A stretch of 64,000 bases of DNA. Source: Paludibacterium sp. B53371. Lineage in GTDB: Bacteria; Pseudomonadota; Gammaproteobacteria; Burkholderiales; Chromobacteriaceae. The notes under the pieces were generated by a model that was given only the letters and a program-made list of their open reading frames with translations, searched no databases and was not told the origin of the DNA. The DNA lies in the NCBI RefSeq assembly GCF_018802765.1, contig NZ_CP069163.1:3048311-3112310 (forward strand). Reading direction: 5' to 3'. Made by a program: the position numbers and the translations under genes. Of the stretch, positions 25,727 through 34,298 are shown piece after piece (within the stretch, counting starts at the first letter, position 1; each line of letters starts with the position of its first letter).

Positions 25727-27193
25727 CTAGACCGCGCGTGGTTCGGCACGGATCAGGAACAGGCGCAGCATGCTGCGTCCGCTGGTCGCTTTGCTGCGGA
25801 ACAGGCCCCCCAACAGCGGCAGGTCGCCCAGCAGTGGCACCTTGCGCTCCCCCTGCACCGCTTCGTTTTCGACAAAGCCGCCCAACAACAGCGCCTGGCC
25901 GGTTTGCAGCGTGGCCTGGGTACTGATCTCGGCATTCTGCACCTGGGGCAGAGACTCGACCTCGCTGACCGGCGGCGCTTGCCGACCGTCCTGGATATTC
26001 AACGTCAGCAATACCCTTTCCGGCTGGTCCGGCTCGTGGATCAGCCGCGGTGTCACCCGCATCAACTCGCCGGCAGAGACCGAGGCCAGTTGCGGATTGC
26101 TATCGCTGGCCAGCTTGGTATAGAAGGTGATGTTGCGATCCAGTACCGCTTGCACGTTATCCAGCGTCACCACGGACGGTCGGGAAATAATGCGGGCACG
26201 CGAACGTGCCGTCAGGGCACTGAGCCGCACCAGGAAGGACTGAGTGTTGGACACCAGGGAGGAGAAGCTGCCCCCCGACAAACCGGTATTGGCATTGAAG
26301 GCCACGGCACCGCCGCCGATGGCGGCATTACCCTGCCAGTCGACGCCAAGCTGATCAATATCGGCGGCATCGACATCCAGGATCTCGACCGAGATCTCGA
26401 TCAGTGTTGGCCGATGATCCAGTTGACGAATCAGATCGCGGTACACGTTCTGGTTTTTGGCCAGGTCACGAACCAGTACGGCATTGCGCTGGCTGTCAGC
26501 CGAGAACACTGGCAGGCCGCTGGCTGTCTTCACCGCAGCCCCCCCGGTGCCGGATGCCGGGCTGTGCGTCATGTCGCGCAGCACCGAGACGATGCCCGGC
26601 ACGAGCACACTCTGGCCACGGAAGCTATAACTGCTGTCCGCCGCACTGGCATAGCGCAGGGGGTAAACCTGCACCACATCCTGACGCTGTGCCTGTTCGG
26701 CATACTGGCTATCCAGTTGCTTGGCCATGAGCGTCAGGCGACTCAGGCAGACAGGCACACCCGCGACCTGCAGCGCATTACTCTGATCCAGCAAGGACAA
26801 CCGGCAAGCCTGCGCATCACTCAGGCCGGCGTCCTTCAGTTGGGCCAGCAACGTGGCCGCCGGCAAGGCTGCCGGGGTCAGCACACTGCGATCCATTTCT
26901 TCGGCCTTATAGAGGTAGAGTGCCTGCCCGTCGTAGTAAGGCATGAGCTGATACTGCCGGCTCAGCGTGGACAGGGCCTCGCCGGGATGCGTTTCAGCCA
27001 GCCGGCCGCTGAAGCTGTCGCGGATGGCCGGACTGACGACCACGGGCAGGCGATAGTTGGCGCCCAGCTCGCCCAGCACCTCGGCCAGCGGCATCTGCCG
27101 ACTGGTGAGGAAGAACACCGGTCCTTGCCAGGGAATCGCTTGAGTCCAGGCCTGCGCCGAACATAGCGCGAGCAGAATGCCGAATCGCCTCAC
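25727..27193 (-). CDS. sctC: T3SS outer-membrane secretin SctC
   Basis: 488 residues (SsaC 497). Signal peptide RRFGILLALCSAQA at the N-terminus, N0/N1 and N3 domains (about 25-290), and the secretin core with VEILDVDAADIDQLGVDWQG, RPSVVTLDNVQA and the C-terminal VPLLGDLPLLGGLFRSK signature. GTG 27193 is preferred to ATG 27208 because ggggaggg lies just before it and it overlaps the upstream stop (GTGA). Forms the outer-membrane gate of the injectisome. Confidence 0.95.
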   Translation of the reverse strand: MRRFGILLALCSAQAWTQAIPWQGPVFFLTSRQMPLAEVLGELGANYRLPVVVSPAIRDSFSGRLAETHPGEALSTLSRQYQLMPYYDGQALYLYKAEEMDRSVLTPAALPAATLLAQLKDAGLSDAQACRLSLLDQSNALQVAGVPVCLSRLTLMAKQLDSQYAEQAQRQDVVQVYPLRYASAADSSYSFRGQSVLVPGIVSVLRDMTHSPASGTGGAAVKTASGLPVFSADSQRNAVLVRDLAKNQNVYRDLIRQLDHRPTLIEISVEILDVDAADIDQLGVDWQGNAAIGGGAVAFNANTGLSGGSFSSLVSNTQSFLVRLSALTARSRARIISRPSVVTLDNVQAVLDRNITFYTKLASDSNPQLASVSAGELMRVTPRLIHEPDQPERVLLTLNIQDGRQAPPVSEVESLPQVQNAEISTQATLQTGQALLLGGFVENEAVQGERKVPLLGDLPLLGGLFRSKATSGRSMLRLFLIRAEPRAV

Positions 27194-27591
27194 AGCCGCC
27201 CTCCCCATGTCCGCGAAACCGGCTCGACACGCGAGATACGCCAGGCCAGCAGTTGCACCATGATCTGCTGCTGCTTGAACAGCAGGTCAAATTCAGCCAG
27301 CGTCAGCGCCGGGGCAAAACGTCGCCACAGCCAGAGTTTGCCCTCTGCCAGATAGAGCGCGTCATCACAGGCCTCGGGGGTCGCCGCCAGCAGCAGGCAG
27401 GCTGCGCGGCACTGACTGGGCGGACGATCCACGCTGATGGCGACCGCCATGCCATGTGCAAACTGCCGCGCACGCAGACACTGCTCGCCCAGCCGCCCCT
27501 GGAGGATCAGGCTGCGGGCTTGCCAGTCCGGTGTCTGCAGTTGTTCCGCCAGCCAGTGAAAGACAGGAAAGGTCGCAGGGACAGGATTCAT
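27190..27591 (-). CDS. ssaB: SsaB/SpiC-like protein
   Basis: 133 residues, the same length as SpiC/SsaB, and in the same place as the first gene before sctC. The segment CLLLAATPEACDDALYLAEG resembles a conserved stretch of SpiC as I recall it. SpiC forms the pH-sensing gate complex with SsaM and SsaL and has also been described as an effector; both partners are present here. The fold looks like a class I chaperone (CesT type). Confidence 0.68.
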   Translation of the reverse strand: MNPVPATFPVFHWLAEQLQTPDWQARSLILQGRLGEQCLRARQFAHGMAVAISVDRPPSQCRAACLLLAATPEACDDALYLAEGKLWLWRRFAPALTLAEFDLLFKQQQIMVQLLAWRISRVEPVSRTWGGRL

Positions 27592-27625
27592 GGCGGCATG
27601 GTGCGCGTACCGGGAACGGCAGACT

Positions 27626-27643
27626 ATCCGGTCTTGACCTGAT
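27626..27643. promoter_or_regulatory. 18-bp palindrome upstream of the ssaB-sctC-sctD-ssaE operon
   Basis: ATCCGGT-CTTG-ACCTGAT, the third 7-4-7 palindrome with one mismatch in the left arm. It lies 34 nt before the ssaB-like start. Its right arm and following bases (ACCTGATACC) are identical to those at 16213-16222. Confidence 0.65.
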
Positions 27644-27773
27644 ACCGCGACCCGAACGGCAAACTCGGCGACAGGCGTTATAAAGAAACAAGGAGGCAGG
27701 CTCTGCCCTGCCTGGCACCGGAACGTAAACAGGCGAGGCCCGTCCGTCGGACTGTCGCCTGCTGGAGGCGATC

Positions 27774-27839
27774 ATGAACACGCAAAGCTGGCAGGATGCC
27801 CTGATCGAGGTCATGGCCGGATTCGTCTGGTTGCAATAA
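27774..27839 (+). CDS. Possible 21-residue leader or small peptide
   Basis: An ATG with ggagg 7 nt upstream opens a 22-codon frame (starts MNTQSWQDALIEVM, ends VWLQ) with an amphipathic, mildly hydrophobic product. A hairpin begins 3 nt after the stop codon. It could be a leader peptide controlling downstream transcription, a small secreted or signalling peptide, or chance. No run of one amino-acid codon is seen that would mark an attenuator. Confidence 0.35.
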   Translation: MNTQSWQDALIEVMAGFVWLQ

Positions 27840-27842
27840 AGC

Positions 27843-27890
27843 GCAGGGACGCTCAGCAGCAAGTCGGTCCGACTTACCTGGCGTCCCTGC
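27843..27890 (+). repeat. Large hairpin with nested palindrome after the short ORF
   Basis: GCAGGGACGC (27843-27852) pairs perfectly with GCGTCCCTGC (27881-27890). Between them AAGTCGGTCCGACTT (27861-27875) is itself a perfect palindrome about a central T. No T-run follows, so it is not a standard terminator; it may be an operator, an mRNA structure or part of a small RNA. Confidence 0.6.
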
Positions 27891-27940
27891 TGCGAGTCAG
27901 TTGGCAGGTCGCCCGGGAGGCTGGGGGTAACGGCGCCTTT

Positions 27941-27969
27941 TTGCCGGGTATTTGACGATATAGTAATAT
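27941..27969 (+). promoter_or_regulatory. Candidate promoter of the mig-14-like gene
   Basis: TTGCCG (27941-27946) and TAATAT (27964-27969) are 17 nt apart, 66 nt before the start codon of the Mig-14-like gene, in a locally AT-rich stretch. Plausible sigma-70 promoter; no clear PhoP box is visible. Confidence 0.45.
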
Positions 27970-28035
27970 GTCCGGCAATTCACATACGGCTTTCGACTTG
28001 AGGCCGCCCCTGCTCCCCCTGTTCCAGGTAACGAT

Positions 28036-28944
28036 ATGTCCTTTCTGCGCGCTCTTGGTTGGAAAACCCTCCCTGCCGATCTGTATGCCTCCGCATGGCA
28101 AAATCACGGCGGCGGGGTGATCACCCATCCCCGGGTACTTGAATTTATCGCGGAAGAAACGGGTTGCCGGCCGGCGTTCTATGGCAAGTGGGACAAGCAG
28201 GGCGAACCGCTGGCCGCCATGGCGACCTGGGGCAACTATCTGGCAGGTGATCATGATGCGCAGGTACATTTCGGTATTGATGCACGCTGCGACTTTGGCG
28301 TTCCCGAGATCATCCTGCCCCTGTCTGCCGGTTTTCGTGGCGCCATCGGCTTCAAGACCCGCTATCTGTCGCCCTTGAGTGCACCCCAGGTCAGTAATGC
28401 CACACTCAAGCTGAACAAACGCTGGCTTTGTCTGGCCAAAGGACTGGGGCCGGATGGACTGGCCTCCAGCACCTGCAAGCGGCGCCGTACTCAGGCTCGG
28501 GTCTGGGAGCGTGATGGTGGCGAAATCCGGCGCATCGATCAGTTCACTCCGGCGGAGCTGGCTGCCGTCTACGCCGATGTGTTCCAGCGTCGCTGGAACA
28601 AGCCGCACCACACCCTGGCGACACTGCCGCGCTTTTTCGAGGCACTCTTCCCGCTGATGACCGGCCATGTGGCGCTGATGAATGGTGAGCCGGCCGCCTA
28701 TCAGCTGTTGCTGACGGCACGGTCGGCGCGCTGTTACGCCGTCGAGTACATCAATGGCGGCTACGACCATCAGTGGGAGCACCTGTCACCGGGCAATGTG
28801 GTGACATGGCTCAACCTCTCCGCCTGCTGGCAGCAGAGCCAGGACTGGCAAATCCCCCTGCGCTATTCTTTCGGCCGCAACTATCACCAGTACAAGAAGG
28901 ATTGGGCGATCGAGACCCATATGGCACGTACCATCAGCTGGTAG
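28036..28944 (+). CDS. mig-14: Mig-14-like antimicrobial-peptide resistance protein (GNAT-like fold)
   Basis: 302 residues, about the length of Mig-14 (near 300). The N-terminal half contains THPRVLEFIAEETGC and a long run of strand-like segments, the centre a basic KRRRTQARVWERDGGEIR helix, and the C-terminal half an acyltransferase-like FTPAELAAVYADVFQRRW region. In Salmonella, Mig-14 is needed for resistance to cationic peptides and survival in macrophages. No membrane segment is seen; it is expected to sit at the inner face of the membrane. Family call is from memory of the pattern. Confidence 0.62.
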   Translation: MSFLRALGWKTLPADLYASAWQNHGGGVITHPRVLEFIAEETGCRPAFYGKWDKQGEPLAAMATWGNYLAGDHDAQVHFGIDARCDFGVPEIILPLSAGFRGAIGFKTRYLSPLSAPQVSNATLKLNKRWLCLAKGLGPDGLASSTCKRRRTQARVWERDGGEIRRIDQFTPAELAAVYADVFQRRWNKPHHTLATLPRFFEALFPLMTGHVALMNGEPAAYQLLLTARSARCYAVEYINGGYDHQWEHLSPGNVVTWLNLSACWQQSQDWQIPLRYSFGRNYHQYKKDWAIETHMARTISW

Positions 28945-29401
28945 TTTGCCGAGAAGGATCCTGACGTCCGATCCCGGCATGAATCGCCGGATTTCCCTGC
29001 GTCCACAACACTTTCTGGGTGATGGCGCGGATCACCCAGTTTGTTCCGTGCTGATTCAGTTCGAACAGGTAAACGCAATGCGTGTCCAGCACCTGACCAT
29101 CCGGACTCAGGCGTTGTATCAGGGCGGAGACCCTGGCCGTAGCCCCTGTCTGGTTCAGCGTGATCTCATGATTGGCATACAGATGGTGGGTTTTCAGGCC
29201 ATCCAGCGCCTCGCGCCGCAGGGCGATATAACGTTCGCGGCTGAGGGTTTCGGGCGGTGTACCACGCAAATCGGAATAATCGGTATACAGCGTCTCGGCC
29301 AGACATTCGGCCATCTCGTCCCAGGACTTCAAGTCAAAGCAGTTGGCAAAACGGTTGAGCTGCTGCTGGATGCACCAGCCTGCACTGGTTTCGTTTGTCA
29401 T
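28934..29401 (-). CDS. SnoaL-like domain protein
   Basis: 155 residues with the SnoaL_4/NTF2-like pattern: N-terminal helix with IQQQLNRFANCFDLKSWDEM, central Tyr/Asp-rich loop, and a C-terminal sheet with VYLFELNQHGTNWVIRAITQ. Such proteins bind or isomerise small aromatic molecules. It begins 9 nt after the stop of the MFS exporter on the same strand, so exporter and binding protein are probably co-expressed. Convergent with mig-14, overlapping by 11 nt. Confidence 0.72.
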   Translation of the reverse strand: MTNETSAGWCIQQQLNRFANCFDLKSWDEMAECLAETLYTDYSDLRGTPPETLSRERYIALRREALDGLKTHHLYANHEITLNQTGATARVSALIQRLSPDGQVLDTHCVYLFELNQHGTNWVIRAITQKVLWTQGNPAIHAGIGRQDPSRQTTS

Positions 29402-29410
29402 GATTTCTCC

Positions 29411-30820
29411 TCAGGGGGAAGGGCGTCGGGCAAGCTGCGCACCGGCATGCGGCGGCAGCGGCAGAAACAAGACTGTTGAACACCATGTCAGTACGCCCAT
29501 GAACAGAAAGGCCAGGGCAAAGTCGCTGCTGACCAGTGCAGCATGGCCACGCCACCAGCCAATGCCTTGCAAGGCGAAGGCGCCGATGGTGACCCCCATG
29601 CCCGCAGCCAGTTGCTGCATCACGGCAGACAGACTGGTGGCATGGCTCATGCGCGCCGCGTCGACATCGGCAAAGGCGATGGCGTTCAGGCTGGTGAACT
29701 GCAGCGAGCGCAAGCAGCCACCCAGCACAAACACCAGCAGCATCCAGCCATGTGGCGTCTCGGCACGAAACAGCGCATAGGCGGCAATCGACAGCGCCAC
29801 CAGCATGCTGTTGACGATCAGCACGCGCCGGAATCCGAAGCGTTCGAGCACTTTCATCACAATGGTTTTCATGAAGATGGCACCGATGGCCGTCGAACAC
29901 GTCAGCATGCCAGAGGCGAAAGGCGTCAGACCAAAGCCCAATTGCAGCATCAGCGGTAGCAGGAACGGGGTGGCGCCGATGCCGACGCGGAACACAAAGC
30001 CACCAATGACACTGGCGTGAAATGTGGGCAGGCGAAACAGCGACAGGTCCAGCAGGGGCTTGGCAGTATGCCGGTAATGACGCCAGTAGCCCAGCAGCAA
30101 GACGACGCCAAGCACGCTCACCAGCAAGGTGACCGTCCCCGACATCAGATGCTTGCCTTCTGCCGCCATCCCCAGCATCAGCGCGGACAGACCGACACCG
30201 CTGAGGAGAAAGCCACGGATATCCAGCGGCGGCAACTGCGCGTCTTTCAGGTTGGCAATGTAGCGACCGCCCAGCACGATGCCGACGATGCCGATCGGGA
30301 GATTGATGAAGAAAATCCAGCGCCAGTGGAAGAAGGTACTGATGAAGCCGCCCAGCGGCGGACCGATCACCGGGCCGAGCAAGGCGGGAATGGTCAGATA
30401 GCTCAGGGCGCGCACCAGATCTGCCTTGGCGGTACTGCGCACAATCACCAGTCGTCCCACGGGGACCATCATGGCGCCGCCGATCCCCTGCACGAAGCGG
30501 GCCAGAACGAAGCCCGACAGGGTGGCGCTGAGGGCACAGCACAGCGATCCCAGCATGAAGACCAGGATGGCCAGTCTGAAGATGCGGCGGGCGCCATGGC
30601 GATCGGCCATCCAGCCACTGATCGGGATGAAAACCGCCAGACTGACCAGATAGGATGTCAGCGCCAGCTTGAGCGAGACCGGATCAATCCGCAGGTCGGC
30701 GGCAATCGCCGGCAAGGAGGTGGAGATGACCGTGGCATCCATGTTTTCCATGAACAGGGCCGTTGCAACGATCAGCGGTGTGATCATGGCAGGCGGAATC
30801 TTCAACGGCATAAATTTCAA
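29411..30820 (-). CDS. MFS multidrug exporter, DHA2 (EmrB/QacA) family
   Basis: 469 residues with 13-14 predicted membrane helices. Motif A-like GWMADRHGARRIF at about 68-80, and the DHA2 N-terminal pattern LFMENMDATVISTSLPAI. Proton-driven export of drugs or aromatic compounds is the family role; no fusion partner of the EmrA type is next to it. Two in-frame ATGs (30820, 30811), neither with a good ribosome site. The upstream region is unusually AT-rich and probably holds regulator sites. Confidence 0.88.
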   Translation of the reverse strand: MKFMPLKIPPAMITPLIVATALFMENMDATVISTSLPAIAADLRIDPVSLKLALTSYLVSLAVFIPISGWMADRHGARRIFRLAILVFMLGSLCCALSATLSGFVLARFVQGIGGAMMVPVGRLVIVRSTAKADLVRALSYLTIPALLGPVIGPPLGGFISTFFHWRWIFFINLPIGIVGIVLGGRYIANLKDAQLPPLDIRGFLLSGVGLSALMLGMAAEGKHLMSGTVTLLVSVLGVVLLLGYWRHYRHTAKPLLDLSLFRLPTFHASVIGGFVFRVGIGATPFLLPLMLQLGFGLTPFASGMLTCSTAIGAIFMKTIVMKVLERFGFRRVLIVNSMLVALSIAAYALFRAETPHGWMLLVFVLGGCLRSLQFTSLNAIAFADVDAARMSHATSLSAVMQQLAAGMGVTIGAFALQGIGWWRGHAALVSSDFALAFLFMGVLTWCSTVLFLPLPPHAGAQLARRPSP

Positions 30821-31056
30821 CTAAAGTCATTATATTTACAGAGTTTATCACCGCGACCGGTACACCTGAATATTTCATGACATAAGGCTAAAGCGATACT
30901 GATTAATTAATGTAACTTAATAATGTTAGTTTGATTCAGACCAACTTTGCACGGCACTCACCATGCCATGATTCGCCCTGGAGGCCTGTCCATGTCAGGT
31001 TTTCGGACTGGATGGCCGTCGCAGGCGCTTCCGTGCTGTCCGCTTTTGGGGGTTCT
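30821..31056. other. AT-rich divergent control region
   Basis: Between the MFS exporter and the chemoreceptor. Bases 30821-30950 are markedly AT-rich compared with the rest of the window and contain overlapping near-palindromic TTAATTAATGTAAC/TTAATAATG-type sequence at 30901-30927. No gene is seen; an in-frame extension of the chemoreceptor to 30931 is possible but unlikely. Confidence 0.4.
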
Positions 31057-32448
31057 ATGTTTTTATCTGCGCACAAACTGACCAAATATCTGCAACCTTT
31101 GTCCACGGCAACGCGCGACGGGGTTGATCTGACCGTCACCCTGGAAGAGCAAGGCAGCCTGGGCTGGATCGGTCGCCTGATCAAGACCTTGTTGACACGC
31201 TTCCATAGCGCGCTGGTCAAGATTGCCCGTACCACCATCCAGCTGTCTCAGCAGGCCCCGGAGCTGGCCAAGCTGTCAAAACTGCTGGAAGAACGTGCCC
31301 GCGCTCAGCAAGGCAATGCCGAAGAGATTGCGGCGGCCAGCCAGACACTGGCTGAGACGGTCGAAGCCATCTCCCAGAGCGCACGCGAAGCCTCGGCTTT
31401 CTCGCGCCAGGTGGCTGAAGCGGCGGCCAGTGCCAATGCCAGTGACCTGCAGAGTCGTAACCAGATCCAGGCTATTGGCGCCAGTACGGCAGCACTGGAA
31501 GAACAGATGGCCCTGCTCAAAGCCAGTTCCGCCTCGATTGGTGAAGTGGTTGAGCTGATCAAGAACATTGCCGACCGCACGCGCTTGTTGTCGCTCAATG
31601 CCGCGATTGAAGCGGCGCGCGCCGGCGAACAAGGCCGCGGTTTTGCCGTGGTGGCGGACGAGGTGCGCAAGCTGGCAGACCAGACCACCAGCGCCACGCA
31701 GAATGTCGAAGCCCTGCTGGCAACGATTCAGGAACAGGTGACAACCTCCAGCGAAACCATGACGGCGATGTCGGTCCAGGTTCACTCGGGGATCGAGGTC
31801 TCCCAGCAGGCGGGTGAATCGATTGAGGCTGCCTCGCGGGATATCAACACCCTGATCGGCAGTGTGCAGATGATCGCCGACACCAGCAGTGCGCAGAATG
31901 AGAAGGTTCGTGCCATCGCCAACCAGATTGGTGCCGTGGTGGAGAGCTCGCAACTGCAGCTGGAAGGGTCGCGGACGCTGGCGGCCAGCGCCACGCAGAT
32001 GAGCGAGCAGTGTGATCTGCTGTTGACCGAGGTGGGGGAATTCCGCTTTGCCGGGCATCGCCACATCCGTGAGGGTGTCGAGTCTGCCATCAGGCAATGG
32101 GGACTCAGCCGTCTTGAGCGCAGTGATCTGGAAAGCAAGCTGGCCAGCCTGTGCCAGAGTCTGCCGGCACTGGAAATCTGCTATGTAACGGACAAAAGTG
32201 GTGTGCAGCTGACGGCAGACGTATCGACGTCGGGACGCGATCCGGGTTCGATTGGGTTCAACTGCAACCAGCGTCGCTGGTTCCAGGAAGCGACCCGTCG
32301 TGGCGAGTTGTTCGTGTCGGATATTTACCGCTCAATCCAGACCGGCAATTATGGCTTCACGGTCGCCGCTCCCTTGTTTGACGCCCGTGGCGAGTTGCTG
32401 GGCGTGCTCGGTGCCGACGTTCGCTTTGACCATATCATTGATGAGTAA
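31057..32448 (+). CDS. Soluble methyl-accepting chemotaxis protein with C-terminal PDC/Cache-like sensor domain
   Basis: 463 residues from ATG 31057 (ggggg upstream). A helical segment leads into the signalling hairpin, whose tip [20 protein letters not shown] with [16 protein letters not shown] is near residue 180-205. After the hairpin, residues about 355-460 ([48 protein letters not shown]) resemble a PDC/Cache ligand domain. No membrane helix is evident, so this would be a cytoplasmic receptor. The order, signalling module first and sensor last, is the reverse of ordinary receptors. A longer start at 30931 would add 42 residues. Confidence 0.85.
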   Translation: MFLSAHKLTKYLQPLSTATRDGVDLTVTLEEQGSLGWIGRLIKTLLTRFHSALVKIARTTIQLSQQAPELAKLSKLLEERARAQQGNAEEIAAASQTLAETVEAISQSAREASAFSRQVAEAAASANASDLQSRNQIQAIGASTAALEEQMALLKASSASIGEVVELIKNIADRTRLLSLNAAIEAARAGEQGRGFAVVADEVRKLADQTTSATQNVEALLATIQEQVTTSSETMTAMSVQVHSGIEVSQQAGESIEAASRDINTLIGSVQMIADTSSAQNEKVRAIANQIGAVVESSQLQLEGSRTLAASATQMSEQCDLLLTEVGEFRFAGHRHIREGVESAIRQWGLSRLERSDLESKLASLCQSLPALEICYVTDKSGVQLTADVSTSGRDPGSIGFNCNQRRWFQEATRRGELFVSDIYRSIQTGNYGFTVAAPLFDARGELLGVLGADVRFDHIIDE

Positions 32449-33328
32449 GGACTGACTGCCGGATCAGCTCGGCCAGTTGCCGGGTGGCAGGGCCGCTGCT
32501 GGCGGGCTCGGCCATGATCAGATACAGCGGCATGGTGCGCTCGGCACCGTTGGCCAGGGGCAAGGGAAGCAAACGGCCTTGCGCCAGTGGTTCGGCAAGA
32601 ATCGATTCGGGCAGCCAGGCAAAGGCCAGCCCGGACAGCACGGCAGCCAGCGAGGTCTCTTGCTTGCTGACGGTCCAGCGCTGGCGTGCGCCCAGCCAGC
32701 CGGCGTCGCGCGGGGTGTTTTCTCCCGAATCCCGCACCACGACCTGGGTATGGGCGACCAGATCCGCTGCATGCAATTCACGCCCCAGAGCCAGCAGCGG
32801 GTGCTCTGGCGCCGCCACCGCCCGGAAGCCGGCATCCAGCAACCAATCCCCGAGAAAGCCGCTCGGCACGCGGGTGGCAATGGCCAGGTCGACCTGGCCG
32901 CCATAGAGCGCATCATCCGCCCCGGACATGACGACTTCGTGCAGCTGCAGGCGGGTATCACCACAAAGACTGGCAAACTGCTGCAGGACCCCGAGCAGGA
33001 TCCCGGCCGGAAACAGCGAATCTACCGCCAACCTCACTTCACTTTCCCAGCCCTGACGCAGCTGTTGCGCACGCATCTCCAGACGCTCCTGTCCCGCCAG
33101 CCATTCGCGGGCATCCCGGAGCAAAGTTCGTCCGGCATCCGTCAGTACCATGCGTCGACCTTGCGGCTCCAGCAGGGTGAGTCCCAGTTGTTGTTGCAGG
33201 GTGGCGATGCCATGACTGACCGAGGACTGGCTGCGGTGCAGCACACTGGCGGCCTGGGCAAAACCACCGTGATCGACGACCGCCTGCAACATGCGCCATT
33301 GGGCGGCGCGGGTCTTGGGTAGATTCAT
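32435..33328 (-). CDS. LysR-family transcriptional regulator
   Basis: 297 residues. N-terminal winged helix-turn-helix (residues 1-65, with [20 protein letters not shown] and [17 protein letters not shown]) and a periplasmic-binding-like effector domain from about 90. Divergent from the pirin gene, its probable target. The 3' end overlaps the chemoreceptor gene by 14 nt, convergently. Confidence 0.93.
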   Translation of the reverse strand: MNLPKTRAAQWRMLQAVVDHGGFAQAASVLHRSQSSVSHGIATLQQQLGLTLLEPQGRRMVLTDAGRTLLRDAREWLAGQERLEMRAQQLRQGWESEVRLAVDSLFPAGILLGVLQQFASLCGDTRLQLHEVVMSGADDALYGGQVDLAIATRVPSGFLGDWLLDAGFRAVAAPEHPLLALGRELHAADLVAHTQVVVRDSGENTPRDAGWLGARQRWTVSKQETSLAAVLSGLAFAWLPESILAEPLAQGRLLPLPLANGAERTMPLYLIMAEPASSGPATRQLAELIRQSVLTHQ

Positions 33329-33343
33329 ATCGATTTTTTCGAT
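33329..33343. promoter_or_regulatory. LysR-type operator between the regulator and pirin
   Basis: ATCGA-TTTTT-TCGAT, a perfect 5-bp inverted repeat of the T-N11-A type, directly abutting the LysR start codon. A related TATCGATGA lies about 25 nt further towards pirin. Autoregulation of the LysR gene and activation of pirin are the expected uses. Confidence 0.5.
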
Positions 33344-33427
33344 TTATATAGTCGAATAATTGCGCTTTTTTATCGATGAATCAAGATCAATAATCTGTCC
33401 TACAAAGCCATCCAACAGGAGAGATCA

Positions 33428-34282
33428 ATGGAAACCATCAATCAGTTGCGTCGAGTGGAAAGCCTGCACCGCGGCATGCCGGTATCGGATGGGGCCGGCG
33501 TCAAGCTGCAGCGTGTGCTGACACAGAACCTGCAGCAGCGCCTGGATCCCTTTCTGATGCTGGACGAGTTTGGCTCTGACCAGCCAGGCGACTATATCGC
33601 CGGCTTCCCGTCACACCCTCACCGGGGCTTCGAAACGGTCACCTACATGCTGGATGGACGGATGCGCCATCGGGACAATGCTGGCAACGAGGGCGTTCTG
33701 GGCCCGGGAGATGTGCAGTGGATGACGGCTGGCCGCGGGGTGGTGCATTCGGAAATGCCGGAACAGGAAGAAGGCCGCATGCGCGGTTTCCAGCTATGGG
33801 TAAATTTGCCTGCCAGAGAAAAAATGTGTGACCCGCAGTATCGGGGCATTCAGAACAGCGAGATTCCGCGTCTCTCGCCGGCGCCCGGGGTGATGATCTC
33901 GTTGATCGCCGGCGAATATGACGGTCAGCAGGGGGCGATCCGCGGCATCAGCACCCGCCCTCTTTACCTCGATATTCAGTTGGCCGCGGGGGCGACGCTG
34001 CACGTCCCTCTGCCCGAGACGCATCATGCTTTTGCCTATGTGTATGAGGGGCAGGTCACCATGGATGAGACCGCTCGCGCGGTGAGCAAGGGAACGCTGG
34101 CCGTCCTGACGAATGGCCGTGATCAGCAGGGCGTCCGCCTGCAGGCCGAGGCGGAGAGCCGACTCTTGCTGATTGCAGGACAACCACTGCATGAACCGAT
34201 TGCACAGTGGGGACCGTTCGTGATGAATCGCCGCGAAGAGCTCGAACAAGCTTTCGAAGACTATCATCAGGGCCGGTTCTGA
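33428..34282 (+). CDS. Pirin family protein
   Basis: 284 residues, two cupin barrels. The metal-binding pirin motif PSHPHRGFETVTYMLDG lies at about 59-75, followed by GPGDVQWMTAGRGVVHSEMP. Bacterial pirins are iron-binding quercetinase-like oxygenases or redox-sensing regulators. Good aggagag ribosome site. Control by the divergent LysR regulator is inferred from layout. Confidence 0.93.
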   Translation: METINQLRRVESLHRGMPVSDGAGVKLQRVLTQNLQQRLDPFLMLDEFGSDQPGDYIAGFPSHPHRGFETVTYMLDGRMRHRDNAGNEGVLGPGDVQWMTAGRGVVHSEMPEQEEGRMRGFQLWVNLPAREKMCDPQYRGIQNSEIPRLSPAPGVMISLIAGEYDGQQGAIRGISTRPLYLDIQLAAGATLHVPLPETHHAFAYVYEGQVTMDETARAVSKGTLAVLTNGRDQQGVRLQAEAESRLLLIAGQPLHEPIAQWGPFVMNRREELEQAFEDYHQGRF

Positions 34283-34298
34283 GGATCTTAGACTTGCC

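Larger units (their letters stand above)
27592..28035. other. Structured 444-bp intergenic region between the T3SS and mig-14
   Basis: It contains the T3SS-type palindrome (27626-27643), a TATAAA element at 27679-27684 without a good -35, an inverted repeat AGGCAG/CTGCCT (about 27691-27712), a 21-codon ORF (27774-27839), a large hairpin (27843-27890) and a promoter-like pair before mig-14 (27941-27969). No other coding region is seen. Confidence 0.6.

Noticed and set aside
25571-27166. 531-codon open frame on the plus strand opposite sctC and sctD
   Set aside because: Antisense shadow of the secretin gene, crossing the sctC/sctD boundary.
27592-28035. CRISPR-like or insertion-sequence remnant in the repeat-rich intergenic region
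   Set aside because: Repeats are single inverted pairs, not a direct-repeat array, and no transposase fragment or target duplication is visible.
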